Of a stretch of 64,000 nucleotides of DNA, positions 44,380-52,090 are shown piece after piece. The DNA is taken from NCBI RefSeq assembly GCF_900009265.2, contig NZ_LR735020.1, positions 47,236 through 111,235 on the forward strand, in the 5' to 3' direction. This stretch comes from Planktothrix paucivesiculata PCC 9631. Its GTDB lineage: Bacteria > Cyanobacteriota > Cyanobacteriia > Cyanobacteriales > Microcoleaceae. Under the pieces are notes generated by a model. It searched no databases. It was not told where the DNA came from and saw only the letters and a list, made by a program, of their open reading frames with translations. Numbering within the stretch: the first letter of the stretch is position 1; the number at the start of each line of letters is the position of its first letter. The translations under genes and the position numbers were made by a program.

Positions 44380-47133
44380 GTGAATCCAAGCATTGAAGAC
44401 TTAATCCAATCGGCGATCGCTGACTTAGATATAGGAAATCTGCGAGAAGCTTATCAGACAATCTCGCAAATTTTAGCACTAGATCCCGATCAGGCTCAAA
44501 CTTATAAAGTTTTAGGGGATTGGTATGAAGTGCAAGGACTATTTACAGAAGCCATTTCCGCCTATCAAAAAGCCATTCAATTAGACCCGAATTTTGTAGA
44601 AGCCTATGCTTATTTAGCTCAGGTTTTTCGTAATACAGGGGAGTTTGAACAAGCCTTTTTATCCTATAAAAAAGCTCTTAATCTACGTCCGAGTTGGACA
44701 GAATTATATTTTCAATGGGGTCAAGCCTATTTCTGGAGTGGGGATGTTCCCAAAGCGATTCGATGCTATCAAAAAACCTTAGAACAAAATCCTAATCATG
44801 TTCATTCCTATTTTGCCTTAGCCATGGCCTATGGACAGTTGGGAGAGACAAAACGAGCGATCGCCCTCTATCAACGAGTCATTCAGCTTCAGCCCAATTT
44901 AGCAAATGCCTATAATAATTTAGGATGTTTATTATTTTCAAAAAATGATTATGATGGAGCCTTAGAAGCCTGGAATAACTCTCTAATTTATAATGAAAAT
45001 GAAACAGAAAATTCTTTAATCTATAATAATATTGGTCAAGTATTGGCAGCCCAAGGTAAAACAAAAGAAGCTATTAAATCCTATTATCAAGCATTGGAAA
45101 TCAAAGATGACTTTCCTCTTCTTTATACTAATTTAGGAAAAATTCTCCAGCAACAAAATCAGCATAAAAATGCAGTTTATTACTTTAAAAAAGTTATTGA
45201 ATTAGAACCAGATAATCTATTTTCCTATACTGACTGTGGAGCCTCTTTACTTAATTTAGGAAAACTTGATGCAGCGTTGAGTTGTTTTAAAAAAGTTATT
45301 GAGCTAGAACCTAAATTTGTAGAGGGTTACTGTCAGGGAGTGCAGAAATCTTCGGGATCTGATGAATTATCTTTAGCCCGAAAGTCCTGTGCTGATTTTC
45401 TCAGGACTTTACAAAAAGAGGATAACCCTGGGCATACAAGCGTCTATGAACATCTATATCAAACCTATGTCTATCTGGGAAATACTTTAACTATTTACGG
45501 CAAGTTTGATCAAGCAGTGGGTTACTATCAAAAAGCCACACAAATTCAACCTTATTCAGTAGAAAATTATCTAAAATTAGGTAATTGTCTATTCAAAAAT
45601 AAAGAATTAAATGCGGCTTTAACTGTTTATCAAACGGCTCGAAGTTTACTCCAACAGTCGTCTAATTTTTACCCAACTCAGTTACTAGAAGTTAATTTGC
45701 AATTGGGGAGAATTCTGGAAAAACAAGGATATTGGGAGTCTGCCACGGACTACTATAGTCAGGTTTTGCAGATGCAGCAAGATAGTCGGTTTCAGTCCTG
45801 GATTAGTAACTCTCCCTCAACCTTAAGTTTATTGCAAGAATGGGCTAATGCTCCCTATATTCAACGGATGGAGATTCCCCAAGGAGTTTGTGATTCAACC
45901 CTAACCTGGCTGAAAAATAGTAATTTACAGGATAATAATTATTGTGATCTATCGGAATTATTGGGCTCACAAAACTTGGAGAACTGGAAACAGACACTCC
46001 CTAAACCCAATCAATGCGGGGGTTTAGATTGTGAACCCTGTCTTAAAAATGTGTTCAAATCGTTTCAGTGGCAGAATTTGGGACAGGGGATTAAAAAAGC
46101 TTTGACATCGAAAAATAATACAGTTTCAACGCCTTTGTTTGTGGCGGTTATTCCCAATGGACGAGCCTGGATTGTTCCCCAACAGAATTATTGGCTAGTT
46201 TGTAAAGCGATCGCCATTATTACACCCGATAACCAACTATTAGCTGATGTTTCCCGGGAATATCCCGCCCCCCTGCCCGGTTGTGCCAGCTATGATGCCC
46301 AACAGCATCAAGTTTTTCAAGAGGAACAATTACCCCCCCTGCAACAGATTGAAGGGCGGGTGGCGGTGTTGTCGGGGTTGTCGGGGAATGTCTATTTTCA
46401 TTGGATGGTGGATATTTTACCCCGATTGGAATTGCTGCGCCAAAGTGGGATTAAGTTCGATCAAATCGATTGGTTTTTAGTCAATAGTTACCAAGCACCC
46501 TTTCAACGGGAAACCCTAACTCGTTTAGGAATTCCTGAGTTTAAAATCCTCGAAAGTGATCGGTTTTCCCATATTCAGGCACAGCAATTAATTGTTCCGT
46601 CCTGGGCAGGATATATGGGATGGTTGCAACCCTGGGCGATGGATACTTTACGCCGTTGGTTTCTCCCTCGGGGTCAAAATCCGGGGCGGAATTATCCCGA
46701 ACGAATTTATATTAGTCGAGGGGATGCGACTTATCGCCGGGTTTTAAATGAAGACGAGGTGATTCAATTCTTACGTCCTTGGGGTTTTGTGACCGTGCAA
46801 CTCGAAACCCTATCCTTTGCGGAACAGGTGGCTTTGTTTGCTCAAGCTAAGGTGATTATGGGCGCCCATGGTAGCGGTTTAACTAATATTCTGTTTTGTC
46901 AACCCGGAACCCAAGTGATTGAGTGGATGTCGCCCCACTATAATCGTCATTATTATTGGGTGATTAGTCAATATTTGGGATTAGAACATTATTGCCTGAC
47001 GGGGGAAGGTTTTTCTTGCTATCCCCTACGGGGGTTAATGTATCAAAATCCCCTGACCGAAGATATTTGGTTAAATCTGGTTTCTTTAAAACGGCTATTA
47101 GAAATACTATTTGTAGCGAAACTGCGGAAATAA
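44380..47133 (+). CDS. TPR protein fused to a GT61-type glycosyltransferase
   Basis: Start is GTG 44380. The 917 residues begin with about 13 TPRs (1-~480, e.g. YKVLGDWYEVQGLFTEAISAY) and a spacer with a CGGLDCEPC motif (~545). The C-terminal ~330 residues resemble the GT61/EOGT (DUF563) family: GNVYFHWMVDILPRLELLRQ (~669), YISRGDATYRR, and GAHGSGLTNILFCQPGTQVIEW (~827). GT61 enzymes add xylose or GlcNAc to proteins or polysaccharides. The TPR part may capture the acceptor protein, as in eukaryotic O-GlcNAc transferase. It follows the 111-bp MITE by 70 bases. Confidence 0.88.
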   Translation: MNPSIEDLIQSAIADLDIGNLREAYQTISQILALDPDQAQTYKVLGDWYEVQGLFTEAISAYQKAIQLDPNFVEAYAYLAQVFRNTGEFEQAFLSYKKALNLRPSWTELYFQWGQAYFWSGDVPKAIRCYQKTLEQNPNHVHSYFALAMAYGQLGETKRAIALYQRVIQLQPNLANAYNNLGCLLFSKNDYDGALEAWNNSLIYNENETENSLIYNNIGQVLAAQGKTKEAIKSYYQALEIKDDFPLLYTNLGKILQQQNQHKNAVYYFKKVIELEPDNLFSYTDCGASLLNLGKLDAALSCFKKVIELEPKFVEGYCQGVQKSSGSDELSLARKSCADFLRTLQKEDNPGHTSVYEHLYQTYVYLGNTLTIYGKFDQAVGYYQKATQIQPYSVENYLKLGNCLFKNKELNAALTVYQTARSLLQQSSNFYPTQLLEVNLQLGRILEKQGYWESATDYYSQVLQMQQDSRFQSWISNSPSTLSLLQEWANAPYIQRMEIPQGVCDSTLTWLKNSNLQDNNYCDLSELLGSQNLENWKQTLPKPNQCGGLDCEPCLKNVFKSFQWQNLGQGIKKALTSKNNTVSTPLFVAVIPNGRAWIVPQQNYWLVCKAIAIITPDNQLLADVSREYPAPLPGCASYDAQQHQVFQEEQLPPLQQIEGRVAVLSGLSGNVYFHWMVDILPRLELLRQSGIKFDQIDWFLVNSYQAPFQRETLTRLGIPEFKILESDRFSHIQAQQLIVPSWAGYMGWLQPWAMDTLRRWFLPRGQNPGRNYPERIYISRGDATYRRVLNEDEVIQFLRPWGFVTVQLETLSFAEQVALFAQAKVIMGAHGSGLTNILFCQPGTQVIEWMSPHYNRHYYWVISQYLGLEHYCLTGEGFSCYPLRGLMYQNPLTEDIWLNLVSLKRLLEILFVAKLRK

Positions 47134-47142
47134 GGAGCAGCG

Positions 47143-47170
47143 GTAGGGGCGAATGGCCATTCGCCCCTAC
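47143..47170. repeat. Perfect 28-bp palindrome after the GT61 gene
   Basis: A fully self-complementary 28-base sequence centred on GAATGGCCATTC with outer GTAGGGGC/GCCCCTAC arms lies ten bases after the stop codon. It may be a terminator or a dispersed palindromic repeat. Confidence 0.75.
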
Positions 47171-47268
47171 TTGGTTTAAGCTTCAAAAATCTGATATGTG
47201 AAACCCGAAACCCGATAGAATTGGGTTTGGGAAGATCTCCATTGAGTGTCAGCAACAGCAAACCAACT

Positions 47269-49797
47269 ATGTTACCTAACGAAATTCGCGCCCGCAGTGT
47301 ACAGTTTCTCCATCAACAAATAGAAATCTATATTAATCAAGGGCAGTTTGAGGATGCAATCAAGGCTTGCAAAGAGTTGTTACAAATTCAGTCTGATTAT
47401 GCGCCCGGTTATAAATTGATGGCGGATATATGCCAAAGACAGGGGAAATTACAAGAAGCCCAGGACTGGTATACTCAAACCTTGCAATTTCAACCCAATT
47501 GGCCAGAAGTTCATGCGAACTTGGGCAGTCTGTATGCCAAATCACAACAATGGCAAAAAGCGATCGCCTGTTATGAAAAAGCTATCACCCTAAAACCGAA
47601 TTTTAGTGGTGCTTATCGGAATTTAGCGAAAGTTTGGACACAACTGGGGGACTCCCAAAAATCAGCCCAGGCCTTATATCAAGCTCTTAAATTAGAACCT
47701 AATCAAGCAAACGCAGAAGAACATTTTAACCTGGGCCAGCAGTTGGCACAACAGGGAGCAACCACCGAGGCGCAGATCTGTTATCGGAATGCGATTGCAC
47801 TCAATCCCAATTCAACCCTAGCCCATCAAGCTTTGGCCAGTCTGCTCAAAGACCAAGGAAAGCCCCAGGAAGCAACCCAGGTCTACCGTAAAGCGATCGC
47901 ATTGAATACTCCGACCCTAGGCGCGCCAGCCCCTTCCGATACCTTGGCCGCAGCCACAGCCCGGGAATTATCACCCCAAGAAACTTTGGCCGGGGCAACT
48001 CGTCAGCAAACGGTGAGTCATAACACAAAACCCCCGATGAATCATCCTGGTAATCCCCAAACCTACTTAAAACAGGCTCAAGCCTATTGTGCCTTGAAGG
48101 AATGGGATCAAGCGATCGCGACCTGTCAAAAAGCCTTAAAATTACAGCCCGATTTAGCAGAAGCCTATAAAATTCAAGGGAATGCGTTACAAATTTTAGG
48201 GGAAATGTCGGCGGCGATTCGGTGTTATTCAAAAGCCTTAGAAATTCAACCCCAATATGCAGAAGTTTATGCGAATTTGGGCAGTGTATATGCTCAGGAA
48301 GAACGGTTAGAAAAAGCCGCATCCTATTATCAACAAGCTGTTAGTTTAAAACCCGATTTTGCCGGAGTTTATCGTAATTATGCGAAGATTCTCACCCAAA
48401 TGGGGCAGTTAGAACAGGCATCCCAATGTTTGGAAAAAGCCTATAGTTTGGAACCACAAAAAGCCACGGCAGAAGAACACTTTAATTTAGGGAATACTCG
48501 GTTTAAACAAGGTAGATTTGATGAAGCGATCGCAGCTTATCAAAATGCTCTACAACTTAATCCTCAGTTGGCAGGAGTTTATTATCAATTAGGGAAATTG
48601 CATCAAGCCAAAGGGGAAATCGAAGCGGCAATTTCTGCCTATCAAAAAGCCTTGGAATTAGAACCCTCTCGGTTAGAATTCTATTATGGCTTTGCTGATT
48701 TATTCAGCAGTCAAGAACGGTGGGATGATGCAATCCGAGTTTATAATAAAATCTTGGAATTAGACCCTAATCAAGCCGTTGCTTATTATAAGTTCGGAGA
48801 GATTTTTAACCGTCAGTGGCGTTTAGAAGAAGCGGTTAACGTTTATAAAAAATCGATTTCCTTGAATCCCAAATTGGTTTCTTCCTATTATGGATTAGGG
48901 AAAGTTTTTGTTAAACAGGAAAGTTGGCAAGAAGCGGTGCAAGTCTTCCGTCAGGCGGTGCAAATGAACCCCAGTGGAGATGCAGAAGCCTATAAAGGGT
49001 TCGGGGATGCTCTGGCGAAAGTTGGGGAAGTTGAAGCCGCTACCCGCGCCTATCAAAAATCGACCGAACTGGATCAAAATCAAGCCGAAGTTTATCAGAA
49101 ATTAGGGGATTTATTCCGAGATCAAGAACAGTTTGAAGAAGCAATTTCTGCTTATCAACATTCCATTGAACTGAATCCGAGTGTGTTCTGGACACAGAAT
49201 AATTTAGCGGATATTTTCTTTAAACAAGAACGGTGGGAACAGGCAATTGCTGCGTATCAAAATGCGATTAAGTTAGATTCTAGCTACTCTTGGTCATACA
49301 ATAGTTTAGCTGATGCTTTAGTGAGTTTGGAACGCTTGGAAGAAGCCATTCCCGCCTATCAAAATGCGATTAAACTTAACCCTGAATTCCCTTGGTCTCA
49401 TTACAATCTAGGGAAAATTTTAACAGAATTAGAGAATTGGGAGGAGGCGGTTGTCGCCTATCGCGGGGCAATTAAAGTTCAATCCGATTTACCGAATATT
49501 CAAGAAAAACTCGCCGATGCTTTGAGAAATCGAGCTAAATTAGATTTACAGGAATCCTTGAATTATTATTATCAAGTGATTGAAGAAAACCCGGATCATG
49601 TGGCGACTTATCATAAAGCCATTGAGATTAAACCTGATGATCCCCAACTATATATTCAGTTAGCGAATACTTTAGTGAATCATAATCACTTAGATGGGGC
49701 GATCGTATTCTATCAAATGGCATTGCAGTTAGAACCCGATCATCCTGAAGTGGTTAAAAAATTAGAGGGAATTGTCGAAAAAAAAAAGCTAGGTTAA
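47269..49797 (+). CDS. Long TPR protein with an A10 tract at its end
   Basis: From ATG 47269 the protein has 842 residues. It is nearly all TPR (about 20 units, such as VYYQLGKLHQAKGEIEAAIS), with one low-complexity break (~212-262, Pro/Ala/Thr). The last coding bases contain an uninterrupted run of ten A (49778-49787), giving IVEKKKLG and a stop. The frame that continues past the run opens into the GT2 gene. The TPR array probably acts as a scaffold for the neighbouring glycosyltransferases. Confidence 0.85.
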   Translation: MLPNEIRARSVQFLHQQIEIYINQGQFEDAIKACKELLQIQSDYAPGYKLMADICQRQGKLQEAQDWYTQTLQFQPNWPEVHANLGSLYAKSQQWQKAIACYEKAITLKPNFSGAYRNLAKVWTQLGDSQKSAQALYQALKLEPNQANAEEHFNLGQQLAQQGATTEAQICYRNAIALNPNSTLAHQALASLLKDQGKPQEATQVYRKAIALNTPTLGAPAPSDTLAAATARELSPQETLAGATRQQTVSHNTKPPMNHPGNPQTYLKQAQAYCALKEWDQAIATCQKALKLQPDLAEAYKIQGNALQILGEMSAAIRCYSKALEIQPQYAEVYANLGSVYAQEERLEKAASYYQQAVSLKPDFAGVYRNYAKILTQMGQLEQASQCLEKAYSLEPQKATAEEHFNLGNTRFKQGRFDEAIAAYQNALQLNPQLAGVYYQLGKLHQAKGEIEAAISAYQKALELEPSRLEFYYGFADLFSSQERWDDAIRVYNKILELDPNQAVAYYKFGEIFNRQWRLEEAVNVYKKSISLNPKLVSSYYGLGKVFVKQESWQEAVQVFRQAVQMNPSGDAEAYKGFGDALAKVGEVEAATRAYQKSTELDQNQAEVYQKLGDLFRDQEQFEEAISAYQHSIELNPSVFWTQNNLADIFFKQERWEQAIAAYQNAIKLDSSYSWSYNSLADALVSLERLEEAIPAYQNAIKLNPEFPWSHYNLGKILTELENWEEAVVAYRGAIKVQSDLPNIQEKLADALRNRAKLDLQESLNYYYQVIEENPDHVATYHKAIEIKPDDPQLYIQLANTLVNHNHLDGAIVFYQMALQLEPDHPEVVKKLEGIVEKKKLG
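49778..49787 (+). promoter_or_regulatory. A10 homopolymer tract at the TPR/GT2 frame boundary
   Basis: Ten consecutive A bases end the TPR frame. With one more A (eleven) the TPR frame would run on without a stop through ARLTPYFSVSQSQSEYDQLY into the GT2 domains. Such tracts are slippery for RNA polymerase and DNA polymerase, so slippage could make a fusion protein or switch between forms. Confidence 0.5.
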
Positions 49798-49875
49798 CCC
49801 CCTATTTTTCCGTCTCTCAATCTCAATCCGAATATGATCAACTGTATCAGGCGTGGCTAAAATACAACACAACCC

Positions 49876-49963
49876 GTAGTGAGGCGTTCACGCCTGATAG
49901 CCCTGAAGGGCTTACTACTGGTAGTGAGGTGTTCACGCCTGATAGCCCTAAAGGGCTTACTAC
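49876..49963 (+). repeat. Two tandem 45-bp-period palindromic repeats in the GT2 frame
   Basis: Two 43-bp copies start at 49876 and 49921, each beginning GTAGTGAGG and ending CTTACTAC, with an inner palindrome AGCCCTgAAGGGCT-like. The 45-base period keeps the reading frame, which encodes SEAFTPDSPEGLTTG and SEVFTPDSPKGLTTK. It looks like an intergenic palindromic repeat that has entered the coding region. Confidence 0.85.
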
Positions 49964-51971
49964 GAAGGATTTTAGCTATCAACCCCTGATTAGTATTATC
50001 ATGCCTGTTTATAACACCCCTGAAACGTTTCTCCGGGAAGCGATTCAATCGGTGTTAGATCAGGTCTATTTTAATTGGGAATTGTGTATTGCGGATGACG
50101 CCTCTCCTGCGGCCCATATCAAACCGATATTAGAAGAATATCAACAGAAAGATAGCCGGATTAAAGTGGTTTTTAGAACCAAAAATGGTCATATTTCCGC
50201 CACTTCTAATTCTGCTTTAGAGTTAGCAACGGGGGAATTTATTGGGTTATTAGATCATGATGATGTTCTGACTCCCGATGCGTTATATGAAGTGGTGAAG
50301 CTATTAAATCAGCATCGGGTCGCGGATATGATTTATTCCGATGAAGATAAACTAAATGAAACGGGAGAATTAACCGGACATTTCTTTAAACCTGATTGGT
50401 GTCCTGATTCCTTTTTATCTCGGATGTATACTTGCCATTTCGGAGTTTATCGCCGGGAAATTATTAACGAAATTGGAGGATTTAGAACTGGATATGAAGG
50501 CAGTCAAGATTATGATTTAGTCTTGAGATTTACGGAAAAAACCGATCATATTTTTCATATTCCTAAAATCCTCTATCATTGGCGAATTCATAGCAGTTCT
50601 GCGGCTGGAGGAACGGAGGCGAAACCCTATGCTTATGAAGCGGCTAAACGGGCGTTACAAGATGCAATTGAGCGCCGGGGAGAACCGGGAATTGTTAAAG
50701 ATGTGCCGCTGTATTTAGGACATTATCAAGTTCGCTATAAAATTTTAGATTACAAACGGGTGAGTATTATTATTCCCACTAAAGATTTAGGAAACATCTT
50801 AAATCGTTGTTTGGAATCTATCTTTACTCTCAGCATTTATCCTGATTATGAAGTAATTGTCATTGATAACGGCAGTACGGAAGTCCAAACCCAGGAAATT
50901 TTAGAAAAATGGCAAGAAAAAGAACCAAATCGGTTTAGATATTATTCTTTAGATATTCCTTTCAATTTTTCTAAGATTAATAACTATGCCGTTAGTCAAG
51001 CCACTGGGGATTATTTACTATTCTTAAATAATGATACCGAAGTAATTTATCCTGATTGGATTGATGCCATGGTAGAACAGGCACAACGGCCTTCTATTGG
51101 TGCGGTGGGTGCATTACTGCGGTATCCCGATAAAATTATTCAACACGCGGGTGTTGTGGTGGGAATTGGTCATTTTGCCGCCCATAGTCACCGGATGGCA
51201 TCGGAAACAGACCCCGGATATTATGGTCAAATTATTTCTATCAGTAATTATTCGGCGGTGACGGCCGCTTGTTTGATGTGTCGGCGAGAAATATTTGCAC
51301 AGGTGGGAGGGTTTGATGAACAGTTAGCCGTGGCTTATAATGATGTTGATTTCTGCTTAAAAATTGTTGAACAAGGGTATCGGAATATCTATTTACCCCA
51401 CGTTGTTTTATATCATTATGAATCCAAAAGTCGGGGTTATGATACAACACCGGATAAGGTAGAAAGATTTATGCGGGAAGTGACGATTACCCGACAAAGA
51501 TGGCAACGTTATGTTGATCATGATCCTTGTTATAATCCCAATCTAACCCTATCGGCATCGGATTATAGTTTAAGACGATTTGCCGAGGTAGAAATTAGTA
51601 AAATAGCTTTAGATTTTGATCGGAATAAATTACAAGATTGTTCAATAGATCAGCCAGAGGTGGGAACTTATTATGGCATTAGTCAAATTTGTTTTAAAGG
51701 TTGGGTACTGGCAAAACAGGAGAAAATAACCACCGTTCAACTTATTGGGAATCACGGCCAAGTGATTAAGGAAATTCCAGCTAATTTCCCCCGGGCTGAT
51801 GTTAATTTATTGCATCCTGAAAACCCCAATTCTCAGTTTTGTGGGTTTTGTGAAACCATTGAACTCAGAAATTTGTCGGAACAAACAGAATTGTTATTTC
51901 AAGCTGTTCTTAAAGATGGAACTTATGCTAAATTTGCAAAAGTAAAAATTAGCTATAGCAATTCTATTTGA
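49929..51971 (+). CDS. Double GT2-family glycosyltransferase
   Basis: The protein has 680 residues from GTG 49929, the only usual start codon in this frame after the A10 tract. Two GT-A glycosyltransferase domains are present: the first (~18-235) has PLISIIMPVYNTPETFL and the metal/donor site DHDDVLTPDALY; the second (~275-505) has VSIIIPTKDLGNILNRCLES and LFLNNDTEVIYPDW. The final ~100 residues form a separate beta-rich tail. No ribosome site precedes the GTG and the frame is open upstream through the A10 tract, so the real N-terminus may come from a fusion with the TPR gene. It likely elongates a polysaccharide. Confidence 0.87.
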   Translation: MFTPDSPKGLTTKDFSYQPLISIIMPVYNTPETFLREAIQSVLDQVYFNWELCIADDASPAAHIKPILEEYQQKDSRIKVVFRTKNGHISATSNSALELATGEFIGLLDHDDVLTPDALYEVVKLLNQHRVADMIYSDEDKLNETGELTGHFFKPDWCPDSFLSRMYTCHFGVYRREIINEIGGFRTGYEGSQDYDLVLRFTEKTDHIFHIPKILYHWRIHSSSAAGGTEAKPYAYEAAKRALQDAIERRGEPGIVKDVPLYLGHYQVRYKILDYKRVSIIIPTKDLGNILNRCLESIFTLSIYPDYEVIVIDNGSTEVQTQEILEKWQEKEPNRFRYYSLDIPFNFSKINNYAVSQATGDYLLFLNNDTEVIYPDWIDAMVEQAQRPSIGAVGALLRYPDKIIQHAGVVVGIGHFAAHSHRMASETDPGYYGQIISISNYSAVTAACLMCRREIFAQVGGFDEQLAVAYNDVDFCLKIVEQGYRNIYLPHVVLYHYESKSRGYDTTPDKVERFMREVTITRQRWQRYVDHDPCYNPNLTLSASDYSLRRFAEVEISKIALDFDRNKLQDCSIDQPEVGTYYGISQICFKGWVLAKQEKITTVQLIGNHGQVIKEIPANFPRADVNLLHPENPNSQFCGFCETIELRNLSEQTELLFQAVLKDGTYAKFAKVKISYSNSI

Positions 51972-51974
51972 GTA

Positions 51975-52028
51975 AAAGGGAATAGGGAATACTTCGACTT
52001 CGCTCAGTAACAAGGGAGTAGGAAATAG
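51975..52028. repeat. Dispersed GAATACTTCGACTTCGCTCAG repeat
   Basis: The core sequence GGGAATACTTCGACTTCGCT here is the complement of the repeat at 40338-40410. It lies after the GT2 stop codon and before the convergent fusion gene, so it may work as a bidirectional terminator. Confidence 0.75.
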
Positions 52029-52090
52029 GATTTACAAGTGTCCTAAGTTTAATGGGTAGGGCTATAGGAAGTTTTTCCCCTGTTCCGGTG

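Noticed and set aside
49857-50048. Minus-strand frame opposite the GT2 start
   Set aside because: It is the complement of the palindromic repeat and of the coding GT2 sequence; no independent support.
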